From positions 1 through 64,000 of the IMG/VR virus record IMGVR_UViG_3300036945_000814: DNA of 64,000 bases. One strand, 5' to 3'. A program made the translations under genes and the position numbers. The stretch comes from a virus. Positions 1 to 8,710 of this stretch are shown here, piece after piece. The notes under the pieces were generated by a model that was given only the letters and a program-made list of their open reading frames with translations, was not told where the DNA came from and did no database searches. The stretch's first letter is position 1; the number at the start of each line of letters is the position of its first letter.

Positions 1-477
1 CGCACCGCCATCTTCGCCTCCGCCCTCCGCCACCTCGCGGCCAACTTCGGGACCGACCGGGCGTTGACCCTCACCAACGACGAGGCAAAGGCGGTCTACG
101 CGCTCCTCTTGGTGCAGCCGGGCGTCGCCGCCGCGTCGGAGGAGCAGGAGGCCGAGATCGAGCGCCAGCGTGTCGCGCACATCGCCGGCATCAAGGCCGT
201 CACCGAGAAGTCCCTGCCCGCCGGCAGCACGTTCACGGTCACGGCCGAGGGGCAGCTCGACTACAAGAACACGCCGTGGATGCGCCCTGTCGTCGACGGC
301 GCCGTCTGCACCGTCCGCCGTTACCGGATGCGCTCCAGCAACGGCTGGAAGAAGACGCGCGAGCTGTCTTTCACCTTCACGGCCGCCGATGGCGAGCAGC
401 GGGATGGCATCCTCAATGACCCCCGCGCAAAAGACGTCGTCGTCGTGGCCGTCGCTGGCGCCGCGGTGTCGGTGTGA
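1..477 (+). CDS. Hypothetical protein, 5' end outside window
   Basis: The frame is open from base 1, so the start lies upstream; a TTG at 64 is the first possible start inside the window but the residues before it look coding. The visible product has an alpha-helical first half with a Glu/Gln-rich stretch, then a beta-rich half with WMRPV and SFTFTAADG that could form a small barrel. No family recognised. It ends in a GTGA overlap with the next gene, which suggests translational coupling. Confidence 0.6.
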   Translation, partial: RTAIFASALRHLAANFGTDRALTLTNDEAKAVYALLLVQPGVAAASEEQEAEIERQRVAHIAGIKAVTEKSLPAGSTFTVTAEGQLDYKNTPWMRPVVDGAVCTVRRYRMRSSNGWKKTRELSFTFTAADGEQRDGILNDPRAKDVVVVAVAGAAVSV

Positions 478-827
478 GCGGCGCGACTGAATGGATCCGC
501 TGCCGTTGTGGCGGCCTGACGCTCGCCTTCGTTGACCGCCGGGATGGCGCCCTTTGCGGGCAATGCGCCGAGGCCGCTGCCGTCGTCGTCGCCCGCTCCG
601 GCTACACCCACGTCGACCACGGGCGGCGTCTTGTCGGGTGCGCGTGCCCGACGTGCATGGAGATCACCGTCTCGAACGACATGAGCAAGCCCGAGCTGTG
701 CTCGGACTGCGAGCGGGCCGGGTGCGACGGCGTCGGCGAATGCCGCTGCGCCCCCGAGGACCACGACGACCTTCGCGCGGCCCGCGCGGCCGCAGGGATC
801 CACGACTTCCGAAAGGCGCCCCGATGA
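474..827 (+). CDS. Small Cys-rich zinc-ribbon-like protein
   Basis: 117 residues. The GTG start overlaps the previous stop by four bases. Cysteine pairs occur as CRC near residue 10, CGQC near 29, CPTC near 60, then CSDC and a final CRC, enough for one or two structural zinc sites. The last third is acidic and then basic. No catalytic motif is visible and no family recognised; proteins of this type are common as small adaptors in phage early regions. It runs into the next gene through an ATGA overlap. Confidence 0.65.
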   Translation: MSGATEWIRCRCGGLTLAFVDRRDGALCGQCAEAAAVVVARSGYTHVDHGRRLVGCACPTCMEITVSNDMSKPELCSDCERAGCDGVGECRCAPEDHDDLRAARAAAGIHDFRKAPR

Positions 828-1039
828 CCCTCCTCACCAACCCCTACGACTGGCACCGCGCCCCCGATCCTGCCGCCCCCGGCCCTTGCCCGGTCTGCGG
901 ATCTGGCGTCGCCGGCCGACGGCCGCACCGTCGCGGCAAGAGCGATCGGTTTTGGATCGTCCGCGGCGTGAATACACAACCCGTGGTGGTCGCTCCCACG
1001 GCCGACCACAAGGCGAGCGCAGATCCGATCGCCCCCTAG
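824..1039 (+). CDS. Small hypothetical protein with one CxxC pair
   Basis: 71 residues, started at the ATG in the ATGA overlap at 824. A longer open frame extends upstream but that part is only the shadow of the preceding gene. The sequence starts with MTLLTNPYDWHRAPDP, then CPVCG near residue 22 and a short basic stretch. A single Cys pair cannot make a full zinc finger without partners, so it may dimerise or be unstructured. Function unknown. Confidence 0.5.
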   Translation: MTLLTNPYDWHRAPDPAAPGPCPVCGSGVAGRRPHRRGKSDRFWIVRGVNTQPVVVAPTADHKASADPIAP

Positions 1040-1093
1040 ACACGGCGCCTGAGCTGTGGCGTCATGTGCGTGCGTTGAAGGGGCCGGTGTAAG

Positions 1094-2896
1094 ATGGATC
1101 TGCAATCAGTCGTGTGTGAGCTTCCGCGGTGGGAGCCGTTCATCCGTCGCTTTGTGGCAAAGGACTGGCTGCGTCATCGCCTCGCTGTCGAGACGGATGA
1201 CGTGCGCTCGGAATGCCGATGGCGCGCGCTTCAAGCCCTCGCACAGCTCCGGGCCAAGCGGCCTGCGCTCAAGGGCACCATCGACGAAACGCGCATCGTC
1301 AACCGGGCCATCGCCCGCGCTTTCGTCGACCTCATCCGAAAAGCGAACCGACTTTCTCGTTGCACCGACGAGACGACGGCGTACACCATCGAAAGCGGCG
1401 CGAGCTGGATACCCACAGCGTCGACGCCGTCATTGGAGGACGACTACATCGAGGCCGAGCACATGCGTGCCGTGCTCGATGCCTGTGAGCAGATCCGGTC
1501 GATCATGGGCGACGACGTCTACCAAGACGTCTTGCGCGCGGTCGATGGTGAGCAAGTCGTCGGCGTGCCCCGCGCCGACTCGTTGCGCGCCGCCGGTGTT
1601 CGACGTACAGCGATCCGATCTGCGCGACGCATTATCGCGCCAGACCACGGGATCAGGATTCCAACCCCGCCAAAAAGGACGACCCCTATGAGCGACAAGA
1701 CCGCAGCATCACTGAACGACGACGACCTCGCCCGCGTCGCGCTGACCTACAAGCAGATCCACGGCGCCAAGGTGGTTTCCTTGGATCGCGCTCATCTGCT
1801 CGAAAAGGTCGACGCCGTGAACCTCACCGCCGACGGCATCTACCCGTTCCCGCCGTGCTTCACCGACGCCACGCAGTACGACCCCGCCGATCAGGCGTGC
1901 GCCGAGGACTGCGACTTTCGCACCGAGTGCAGGGCCACGATCCCCGCCTACTACGAGCCCGCCATCGAGGCGCAGCTCGTCCAGCTCAAGGGCGGCGCCA
2001 CCGCTCCCGCGGCGAAGGTCGTCAAGGCCCCCAAGGCCGCCAAGGCCCCGAAGCCCGCCGTCGAGCCTGCCGCCGTCGCCGTCGAGCCGTCGCGACCCGA
2101 AACGAAGGGCGAGCAACTTTCTCGGATCGTCGAGAAGATCCAGCCCGCCCCCGCCGTCACAGCGGCCCCATTGAAGGAGGCCGAAGCCATGACCACGAAG
2201 ACCCCGAAGACCAAGACCGCCGCCAAGCCGAAGGCCGCCGCCAAGGCCGCCAAGCCGAAGGCAGAGAAGCCCGCGAAGGCCGCCGCCAAGCCGAAGGCAG
2301 AGAAGCCCGTGAAGGCCGCCAAGGCCGCCAAGGCGAAGAAGCCCCGCGAGCCCGGCAAGACCGTTCTGCACGCTCCTGTGGCCCTCTCGACGCGCGCTGG
2401 CGTGCTCAAGGGCAAGACGCGCAAGACGCGGCCCGACGGTCGCGTGTGGGCTCGGCTGCCGCAGGGCTCGGCCGCGGCGCTCGCCGAGCTTCCCGTCGGC
2501 ACCAAGCGTGAGCGTGATCTCGACGGCGTCCGCTACTTCGTCAAGAAGATCAAGGACGGCGAGACGGTGACGACCGCCGGCGGCGTCGAGCGCAAGCGCG
2601 ACGGCGTGTGGCGCTTGCTCGGCAAGGCCAAGATCGACAAGGACGGCAAGGCGGGCGACATGACCGCCCTTGACGTCGAGGGAAGCCTCGGCGTGATCAC
2701 GCGGTTCGTCACCGGCACGAACGTGTGGAGCGCATCGCGCTTCTGGTCGATCATCCCTGCGTTGCTCGATCCGAAAAGCCCGAGCTTCGCGCCGGCGAAG
2801 TGGAAGGCCGCGTCGATCTACGCCTACGGGACCGCGAAGGCCCCCAAGGCGAAGAAGGCGGCGAAGAAGGCGAAGGCGAAAGCGAAGGCGGCGTGA
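1094..2896 (+). CDS. Sigma-like N-terminus fused to histone-H1-like basic protein
   Basis: 600 residues with no internal stop, in three parts. Residues 1-190 resemble a small sigma factor: an acidic then aromatic helix (ETDDVRSECRWRAL), a basic helix ending DLIRKANRLSR (region 2-like), and a late helix-turn-helix-like VGVPRADSLRAAGVRRTAI (region 4-like). Residues 199-330 carry a Cys cluster, CAEDCDFRTEC. Residues 330-425 are Lys/Ala/Pro repeats like histone H1, and the end is again basic. In-frame ATGs at 1688 (M199) and 2189 (M366) each follow a good Shine-Dalgarno, so shorter products may also be made. The sigma assignment is a pattern reading with no profile support; the H1-like composition is plain. 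It ends in a GTGA overlap. Confidence 0.55.
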   Translation: MDLQSVVCELPRWEPFIRRFVAKDWLRHRLAVETDDVRSECRWRALQALAQLRAKRPALKGTIDETRIVNRAIARAFVDLIRKANRLSRCTDETTAYTIESGASWIPTASTPSLEDDYIEAEHMRAVLDACEQIRSIMGDDVYQDVLRAVDGEQVVGVPRADSLRAAGVRRTAIRSARRIIAPDHGIRIPTPPKRTTPMSDKTAASLNDDDLARVALTYKQIHGAKVVSLDRAHLLEKVDAVNLTADGIYPFPPCFTDATQYDPADQACAEDCDFRTECRATIPAYYEPAIEAQLVQLKGGATAPAAKVVKAPKAAKAPKPAVEPAAVAVEPSRPETKGEQLSRIVEKIQPAPAVTAAPLKEAEAMTTKTPKTKTAAKPKAAAKAAKPKAEKPAKAAAKPKAEKPVKAAKAAKAKKPREPGKTVLHAPVALSTRAGVLKGKTRKTRPDGRVWARLPQGSAAALAELPVGTKRERDLDGVRYFVKKIKDGETVTTAGGVERKRDGVWRLLGKAKIDKDGKAGDMTALDVEGSLGVITRFVTGTNVWSASRFWSIIPALLDPKSPSFAPAKWKAASIYAYGTAKAPKAKKAAKKAKAKAKAA

Positions 2897-3156
2897 CCGC
2901 CGGGGCGTGGTCCGTCAACCTCACCGATCCGTCTCGCACCAGACGCCTCACTGACGTCGAGTGCGAGGCGTTCTCGGCGCCCATGTTCATCACGGGCGCG
3001 CTGATCTGCGCCGAGGTCGTCTTTTGGAGCGCCCCGTGGTCGACGTGGATCGTGCTCGTGAGGGACCGCACGGGCCGCTCGTTCCCCGAGGGCGCCCGCG
3101 AGGTCGCCACGCACGAGCTTGACGACTACGCCCGCCTGATTCTCGGAGTGCGCTGA
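2893..3156 (+). CDS. Small hypothetical protein
   Basis: 87 residues, started at the GTG that overlaps the upstream stop. The longer frame upstream is only Glu/Gly-rich shadow of the H1-like tail. The product has a hydrophobic central segment (FITGALICAEVVFW) followed by WSTWIVLVRDRTGRSF, which looks more like a beta-rich core than a membrane span. It abuts the DNA polymerase start directly, so it belongs to the replication operon. Function unknown. Confidence 0.6.
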   Translation: MTAGAWSVNLTDPSRTRRLTDVECEAFSAPMFITGALICAEVVFWSAPWSTWIVLVRDRTGRSFPEGAREVATHELDDYARLILGVR

Positions 3157-5199
3157 ATGCTTTTCCCCGAGTACGGTTTGCTGCCAGCTCGGTTCGACGG
3201 TCGCGTCTCGGTTGTGACCGACGCCGCGGCGCTGCCGAGCTGGCACGCCCTACTCAAACGCCTCTCGGTCGAAAGCTGGGTGGCGTGGGACACCGAGACG
3301 TCAGGGTTCGACTACTTCAAGCAGGCTCGCATCATCGGGCACGTCTTCGGGTTCGATCTCGGCGACGGCCAAGGCCCGCGCGGCGTCTACTTCCCGATCC
3401 GTCACGCGACGCATGAGCAGCAGCTTCCCGTCGAGTGGGTGACGTGGATGGTGCAGGACATCCTCGGCGACCCGCGCGCGACCGTGCTCGGCCACAATCT
3501 CAAGTTTGATCTCAACTTCGCCGCCGCTGACGGCATCGTCTGTCGGGCCACGTTGCACGACACGATGATCATGATCGCGTTGCTCGACGAGAACCGGCCG
3601 AAGGAGCTGGAAAGCTGCGTCTACGACTTCGGCATCGACGAGCACGCCTACGAAATGAAGTCGGTGGTGCAGAAGATCCTCGGCGACGAGTGCAAGCGCC
3701 GCGGCTACAAAAAGAGCACGGCCCCCGGCTTCCTCTGGATCCCGCCGAGCATCCTCGGTCGCTACGGCTGCAAGGACGGCTACAACAGCCTCGCGCTCGC
3801 CGCGAAGCTCCTGCCCATGATCCACAACGGCGGCTTCGCCGAGCTGTACCAGACAGAAATGGATCTCACGCGCTACCTGCAACGCGCGGAGTTCATCGGC
3901 ACGCCCCTCGACATCCCCTACCTGCAAAACGTCCACCGCGTCGCCGAGCAGCAGGCCGACACCTTCCAGCGCGAGATCCATCGCCGTGTCGGGTTCGATC
4001 TCAAGCTGTCGAGCGACGTCGAGCTGCGGCGGTTCCTCTACGAGTCTGGCCCCGGCCGCTGTGGGTTCCCCGTCACGCACTACACGGAGAAGGGGCGACC
4101 GAAGCCGTGGGGCACCACGCCCGAGGAGCGCGCGGGCACGCCCTCGTGCGACTCGCGCGCGATCAAGGCGATGATGCGCCTCAACTGGCCGGGCACCGTC
4201 GAGGTGCTGTCGACGCTCCTGAAATGGCGCGAGCAGGACAAGATCCTGTCGACGTACACGACGCCGATGATCACCAAGAGCGACGCGAACGGGGTGCTGC
4301 ACACGTCGCTGAATCAGGTGAAGACGAACACGGGCCGCCTCTCGTCGAGCGGCCCCAACCTGCAAAACATCAAGACGCCTGACGACGAATCGAACGAGGT
4401 CGACGTCGTCAACATTCAGCGCGCGTTCCTCGTGCCCGAGGGCATGACGCGCCTGTACATCGACTTTTCACAGATCGAGCTTCGCGTGCTGGCCTTCGAG
4501 TGCCGTGATCCAACAATGGTCGCGGCGTTCATCAACAAAGAGGACATCCACACGCGCACGTCGATGGAATGCTTCAACAGCAAGGAGAAACGCTACCGAC
4601 GCATCGCCAAGGTGCTCAACTTCGGGATCAGCTACGGCATGTCGGCGATGGGCGTCATGGAGAACCTGAACGACAACGCGGACCCGGCCGCCGGCATCGA
4701 CTACGTCACCGAGGAACAAGCGCAGAGCTACTTGGATCGCTTCCACAAACGCTACCCGCGCGTCGGCGAGTGGTGCAAAGAGCTGTATGCGGACATGCGG
4801 CGGAAGAAAGATCCGTACTTCGTCAACCGCTTCGGCCGTCATCGCCGCATCCCCGAAATGAACCACGTCGGCGGCGGCCGTGGCCGTGCGGAACGGCAGG
4901 CCGTGGCGAGCTTCATTCAGGGCGAGGCCGCCGACATCAACAAGGTCGCGATGGTGCGCGTGGGCCGCCGGCTGGAGCAGGCACGAGCCCTCGGGCGCTA
5001 CAGCGGCAACCTGATCCTCACCGTCCACGACGAGAACCAGATCGACGTCGAGACGCGGTACGCCTACGAGGCTTGCATGGATCTCAAAGCCGACATGGAG
5101 CACTTCCCGCAGTTTCAACCGATCGACATCCTCGCGGCGGCCGAGTGGTCGACGACGACGTGGGCAGACAAAAAACCCGTAACGAAGAAGGCGGCATAG
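3157..5199 (+). CDS. polA: Family A DNA polymerase with 3'-5' exonuclease domain
   Basis: 680 residues, probably the replicative polymerase. The exonuclease domain comes first: DTETSGFD at D45/E47 (Exo I), LGHNLKFDLNF (Exo II) and YGCKDGYNS (an Exo III-like variant). The polymerase domain follows: SSGPNLQNIK, motif A DFSQIELR (D436), motif B with K485 in RRIAKVLNFGISYG, and motif C HDE at 624-626. Both catalytic aspartates are present. There is no 5' flap-nuclease domain, as in T7-type phage enzymes. The ATG follows the previous stop without a gap. Assignment to family A is secure; the replicative role is inferred from the recombination genes that follow. Confidence 0.97.
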   Translation: MLFPEYGLLPARFDGRVSVVTDAAALPSWHALLKRLSVESWVAWDTETSGFDYFKQARIIGHVFGFDLGDGQGPRGVYFPIRHATHEQQLPVEWVTWMVQDILGDPRATVLGHNLKFDLNFAAADGIVCRATLHDTMIMIALLDENRPKELESCVYDFGIDEHAYEMKSVVQKILGDECKRRGYKKSTAPGFLWIPPSILGRYGCKDGYNSLALAAKLLPMIHNGGFAELYQTEMDLTRYLQRAEFIGTPLDIPYLQNVHRVAEQQADTFQREIHRRVGFDLKLSSDVELRRFLYESGPGRCGFPVTHYTEKGRPKPWGTTPEERAGTPSCDSRAIKAMMRLNWPGTVEVLSTLLKWREQDKILSTYTTPMITKSDANGVLHTSLNQVKTNTGRLSSSGPNLQNIKTPDDESNEVDVVNIQRAFLVPEGMTRLYIDFSQIELRVLAFECRDPTMVAAFINKEDIHTRTSMECFNSKEKRYRRIAKVLNFGISYGMSAMGVMENLNDNADPAAGIDYVTEEQAQSYLDRFHKRYPRVGEWCKELYADMRRKKDPYFVNRFGRHRRIPEMNHVGGGRGRAERQAVASFIQGEAADINKVAMVRVGRRLEQARALGRYSGNLILTVHDENQIDVETRYAYEACMDLKADMEHFPQFQPIDILAAAEWSTTTWADKKPVTKKAA

Positions 5200-5200
5200 C

Positions 5201-5710
5201 ATGGATCGTGAATCAGCAGCACAGCACGTTCGCGCAGGCATGACCGGGATCGCCGCGGCGATGTCGTCAATGCGCCCGTTCACCATCAACGGCCAGACGT
5301 GGGCCGCGCAGCAGCTCATCGAGCTGCTTGTCGTCGACCCCGGCAACATCGACGTCCACATCGCGCACCTTCCTGCGTGGGTCGCGTTTTGGGGCGTCAC
5401 GAGCGGCGACGCCAAGCACAGTTTCGACGCGCACGAGGCCGCCTACCGCGTGGCCCGCGATCAATGGGCGATGAAGAAGCGCGCCGACGGCAAGATGACG
5501 AAAGACGCGCTGGACGAGGCGTGGCGCTGCACCCCGGAGTACCCGACGTGGTACGCGCAGAAGGCCGAGCTTGAGCGCGCGTGGAACGCCGCGCAGTTTG
5601 TCTACGAAGCCTTCAATCGAAAGAGCACGATGCTCTCCGCGCTGGCCCGGATGTACGCCGACGAGAAGATCGCCGGCGCCGCCGGGCGCAAGGACTACGG
5701 AGCGCGCTGA
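5201..5710 (+). CDS. UvsY-like recombination mediator candidate
   Basis: 169 residues, ATG one base after the polymerase stop. After a folded-looking N-terminus the protein is a long helix from about residue 65 to 160: an aromatic patch (EAAYRVARDQWAMKK), GKMTKDALDEAW, a proline turn, then a heptad-like helix ending AFNRKSTMLSALARMYADEK. That layout is typical of small phage UvsY-type mediators, which help the recombinase displace SSB from single strands. The next genes encode the SSB and the RecA-like recombinase, which supports the role. It could instead be an unrelated coiled coil; no sequence-level proof here. Confidence 0.55.
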   Translation: MDRESAAQHVRAGMTGIAAAMSSMRPFTINGQTWAAQQLIELLVVDPGNIDVHIAHLPAWVAFWGVTSGDAKHSFDAHEAAYRVARDQWAMKKRADGKMTKDALDEAWRCTPEYPTWYAQKAELERAWNAAQFVYEAFNRKSTMLSALARMYADEKIAGAAGRKDYGAR

Positions 5711-5736
5711 CGACAAGCCCGCGCGCCAGCGATAGA
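5709..5736 (+). promoter_or_regulatory. Class B phage promoter, copy 1 (before SSB)
   Basis: GACGAC at 5709-5714, a 16-base spacer, then GATAGA at 5731-5736 preceded by CCAGC. It overlaps the stop of the UvsY-like gene and lies about 50 bases before the SSB start. The predicted +1 near 5743 leaves a leader of about 45 bases with an AGGAG ribosome site. Confidence 0.55.
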
Positions 5737-5786
5737 GATTCACAAGCCCACGAACGCCAGCCGAACCAACAGCAGGAGCCTCCCAG

Positions 5787-7325
5787 ATGACGCAGCCCCC
5801 GAACCCCTACGGCCCGCCGCCCGTCCACCAGCAGCAGCACGGCGTGCAGCTCGATCCCGCCCTCGCCGCCGAAATGGCGCGCTTGCAGCAGGCGGTCACG
5901 GCCCGCAGCAGCGGCCGCAGCGAGCACGAGAAGCGCGACGACGAGTGGTACGAGACGAACAAGCCCGACGCGGTCGGCCGCACGACCGAGGGCTACATCC
6001 TCGCTCTCCCGATCTCGTTGGCCTCTCCGGGCGCGCTTCCGTTCGCGATGACGGCGCAGCATCACATCACCGTGCGCGGCAAGCAGTCGTCGGTGATCTG
6101 CCCCAAGCGCGATGCGCAGATCCGAGATCCCGAGGGCCGCAACGGCCCCCCGCCTGAGTGTCCGATCTGTGACGCTGCGGAGTTCTGTTTCAAGGAAATG
6201 TACCGCTTCGAGAAGGGCACCGCCGAGGGCGAAATGTGGAAGCAGCGGGGCAAGGATCTCAACCCGCGCGACCGTTGCTTCATGAACGTCTTTGATCTCG
6301 ACAACGTGCAGGGTCACTGGAAGGTGAACGCCGAGACGGGCACCGCCGGCGCCGTGCCCAAGATTTGGGGCTTCGGCCCCGAGGTCATGAAGAAGCTCAT
6401 GGCGATTGCCGGTGAGGTCGGCCCGTTCTGGCACCCGTCCGCGTTCACGCGCCTCAAGATCCTCTGCACCCGCACCGGGACCGAGCAGCGGAACATCAAG
6501 TACGACGTCACGCTGACCATGCCGATCGCTGGCGTGCAGATCCCGCAGGGCTACGAGGGCGCGCTGCAACAGCTCATCGACATCGACTACTACCGCCGCG
6601 TCCGGCCTCTCGCCGAAATGGCCGCGTTCGTGCCCGGCTATGCGCGCGTCGGCGGTGAAGGCGGCGGCAGCATGGCCGCCCCGCCTGCGATCCCCAACCC
6701 CTACGCGCCGCCGCCCCCCAACCCCTACGCGCCCCCGCAGCAGCAGTACGCGCCGCCTCCGGCGCAGTACGCGCCCCCGCAGCAGCAGTACGCGCCGCCT
6801 CCGGCGCAGTACGCGCCACCCCCACAGGCCGCGCAGTACGCGCCCCCGGTCACGCCTCCGCCGGCACCCCCGCCGGCGCAGTACGCGCCACCCCCACAGG
6901 CCGCGCAGTACGCGCCCCCGGTCACGCCTCCGCCGGCACCCCCGCCGGCGCAGTACGCGCCACCCCCACAGGCCGCGCAGTACGCGCCGCCACCGCCGGC
7001 CCCTGCGGCCTACGCGCCTCCTGCGGCGGCCTACGCGCCCCCGCCGATGCCGGCCTACGCGCCCCCGCCCGCGGCGGCTCCCCCGCCGTACACGCCGCCG
7101 GCGGCTCCGGGCTACCCGCCTCCCCCGCCCGCCGGGCCGGCCTACTCGCCGCCGCCGGCCCCGCAGTACGCTCCGCCGGCGCCTTCGGCCCCGCCGTGGG
7201 ATCAGCAGCAGGCCGCCCCGCCCCCGGCGGCACCCCCGGTCCCTCCTATGGCGCCGCCGGCATCCTCGCCGCCGGCGCCGGCGGGAATGCCGTCGCTGCC
7301 GCCCCTGCCGCCCCTGCCGAGGTGA
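5787..7325 (+). CDS. gp32-like single-stranded DNA-binding protein with proline/tyrosine repeat tail
   Basis: 512 residues. The core (about 45-295) resembles phage gp32-type SSBs: a start like DDEWYETNKPDAVGRTTEGY, a Cys pair in PPECPICDAAEFC that could bind zinc, and beta strands around NIKYDVTLTMP. From about residue 290 the rest is Pro/Ala/Tyr/Gln repeats of the YAPPP type, including two 42-bp and two exact 72-bp tandem DNA repeats. The tail ends LPPLPPLPR, not in the acidic tip usual for bacterial SSB. The role, coating single strands for polymerase and recombinase, is inferred from the core and its neighbours. An AGGAG ribosome site precedes the ATG. Confidence 0.75.
   Translation: MTQPPNPYGPPPVHQQQHGVQLDPALAAEMARLQQAVTARSSGRSEHEKRDDEWYETNKPDAVGRTTEGYILALPISLASPGALPFAMTAQHHITVRGKQSSVICPKRDAQIRDPEGRNGPPPECPICDAAEFCFKEMYRFEKGTAEGEMWKQRGKDLNPRDRCFMNVFDLDNVQGHWKVNAETGTAGAVPKIWGFGPEVMKKLMAIAGEVGPFWHPSAFTRLKILCTRTGTEQRNIKYDVTLTMPIAGVQIPQGYEGALQQLIDIDYYRRVRPLAEMAAFVPGYARVGGEGGGSMAAPPAIPNPYAPPPPNPYAPPQQQYAPPPAQYAPPQQQYAPPPAQYAPPPQAAQYAPPVTPPPAPPPAQYAPPPQAAQYAPPVTPPPAPPPAQYAPPPQAAQYAPPPPAPAAYAPPAAAYAPPPMPAYAPPPAAAPPPYTPPAAPGYPPPPPAGPAYSPPPAPQYAPPAPSAPPWDQQQAAPPPAAPPVPPMAPPASSPPAPAGMPSLPPLPPLPR
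6726..6953 (+). repeat. Tandem coding repeats in SSB tail (2 x 42 bp, then 2 x 72 bp)
   Basis: Two 42-bp units (6726-6767, 6768-6809) encode YAPPQQQYAPPPAQ. Two 72-bp units (6810-6881, 6882-6953) encode a 24-residue unit beginning YAPPPQAAQYAPP, and a partial third unit follows. The 72-bp units look identical at DNA level, which points to recent duplication, and the copy number is likely to vary between isolates. Confidence 0.9.
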
Positions 7326-7519
7326 CGCGGATTCGCGGGCAGGTGTGGCTACCTGCTCGCGCTGACGGGATGCCGGTCTGCTTCGGCACGGCCGGATTCG
7401 ACGACGACGACAGATCGTGCCGCGACTGCAAGGTCGCCATGTGGTGCTCACCCGCGGCCGCAACCAAGCGACGACACACGCCGAGGCAGCAGGCCACGGC
7501 CCTACAGATCCGAGGATGA
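7322..7519 (+). CDS. Small Cys-rich protein between SSB and recombinase
   Basis: 65 residues, started at the GTG in the GTGA overlap with the SSB stop; the longer open frame upstream is the shadow of the SSB tail. It has one possible metal site, CRDCKVAMWC near residues 33-42, followed by a basic C-terminus. Its position between SSB and recombinase suggests an accessory in the same complex, but nothing in the sequence proves this. Confidence 0.6.
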   Translation: MTRIRGQVWLPARADGMPVCFGTAGFDDDDRSCRDCKVAMWCSPAAATKRRHTPRQQATALQIRG

Positions 7520-7522
7520 TTC

Positions 7523-8710
7523 ATGGCGTTCCCACGCAAGCGCGGCGGCAAAGCAGCGGCCACAGCGGCAACGAACAAAGCGGCGAAGGCGCCGGCGAAA
7601 GCCGCGCCGACGGCAAAGAGCACGCCGGCGACCAAAGGCGCCAAGGGCAAGCTCCTTGACTTCGACGACGCCCTCGCCGCGCTTGTGAAGGGAGCGCCGA
7701 GCGGCGGCGACGCGCAAACGCTGCTCGGCGCCGAATCGCTCGACGATCTGTGGAGCAAGCCGCGCCACTACTTGAGCACGCGCTCGGTGGCCCTCGACGC
7801 CATCATCGGCGTCCCCGGCATCCCAAGCGGGCGCCTGACCGAGATTTACGGAGCGGAGGCCGCCGGCAAGTCGACCATCGTCGACCAGCTCATCGCCGAG
7901 ACGCAGAGCCGCGGCGGGCTCGCTGCCCTTGCCGACACCGAGCACGCCCGCGACTTGAGCTACATGGCGCGTCTCGGCGTCGACATCGAGCGAATGCCGT
8001 CGATCCAAGCTCACTCCATCGAAAGCGTGTTCGAGCATCTTCGGTATTGGGCCATCAAGGGCCGCGAAGCCCTCGGCCCCGACGTGCCCATGCTGTACGT
8101 CTGGGACAGCGTCGCCGGCACGCCGACGCGCGCCGAAATGAACGCCAGCGTCGATCAGAAGTTTCAGGCGGAGGCGGCCAAGGTCATCAAGCAGCAGTTT
8201 CGCGCCGTCACGCAGATCATCGCCGAGCATCAAGTCGCGTTCGTCTGCACGAACCAAGTCTACAAGAAAATGGGCAACTTTTTCGGTCCCGAGGATGAGA
8301 CGTATGGCGGTGGCGGGATCAAGTACCACGCGACCCTGCGCATCGGACTTCGGTACGCCGGGCAGGTGAAGCCCCGAGGGGCATCGGCCGAAGACCGCGT
8401 GCCGCAGATCGGCCAGCTCGTCGAGGCCAAAGTCACCAAGAACAAGATCGCGCCGCCGAACCGCTGGCGGAAGTTTGGGATCATCTACGGCTATGGCGTC
8501 GACAACACATGGTCGTTGTTCACCGATCTGCAAGGCAACGGCATCGCGCAAAGCGGGTCGTGGTTCTCGCTGACCGAAGAGGTGCAGGACGCCGTCGGCA
8601 TCAAGGTGCCGTCGTGGCAGGGCGGTCACTTCGGCCTCGCCGACGTGCTGCGCGAGCACCCCGCCCTCTACGCCAAGCTGCTCACCCTCTACGCGGAGAA
8701 GTGCAAATGA
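7523..8710 (+). CDS. RecA/UvsX-like strand-exchange recombinase
   Basis: 395 residues. An Ala/Lys-rich N-terminal stretch of about 40 residues precedes the ATPase core. Walker A is GAEAAGKST (K116), Walker B is MLYVWDSVAG (D195), and GIPSGRLTEIYG matches the strand before the P-loop in RecA/UvsX. Further on, FVCTNQVYKKMG aligns with the loop region, and GGGGIKYHATLRI matches the segment before the C-terminal strands. It would form filaments on single strands and drive strand invasion, feeding recombination-dependent replication with the SSB, the UvsY-like protein and gp46/47. A GAGGA ribosome site precedes the ATG. Confidence 0.9.
   Translation: MAFPRKRGGKAAATAATNKAAKAPAKAAPTAKSTPATKGAKGKLLDFDDALAALVKGAPSGGDAQTLLGAESLDDLWSKPRHYLSTRSVALDAIIGVPGIPSGRLTEIYGAEAAGKSTIVDQLIAETQSRGGLAALADTEHARDLSYMARLGVDIERMPSIQAHSIESVFEHLRYWAIKGREALGPDVPMLYVWDSVAGTPTRAEMNASVDQKFQAEAAKVIKQQFRAVTQIIAEHQVAFVCTNQVYKKMGNFFGPEDETYGGGGIKYHATLRIGLRYAGQVKPRGASAEDRVPQIGQLVEAKVTKNKIAPPNRWRKFGIIYGYGVDNTWSLFTDLQGNGIAQSGSWFSLTEEVQDAVGIKVPSWQGGHFGLADVLREHPALYAKLLTLYAEKCK

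Noticed and set aside
6725-6925. Gly/Tyr/Cys-rich open frame on the - strand
   Set aside because: It is the complement of the SSB proline/tyrosine repeats and inherits their repeat pattern.
6810-6953. 72-bp repeats as a possible CRISPR array
   Set aside because: The units are contiguous, with no spacers, in frame, and encode the SSB tail.
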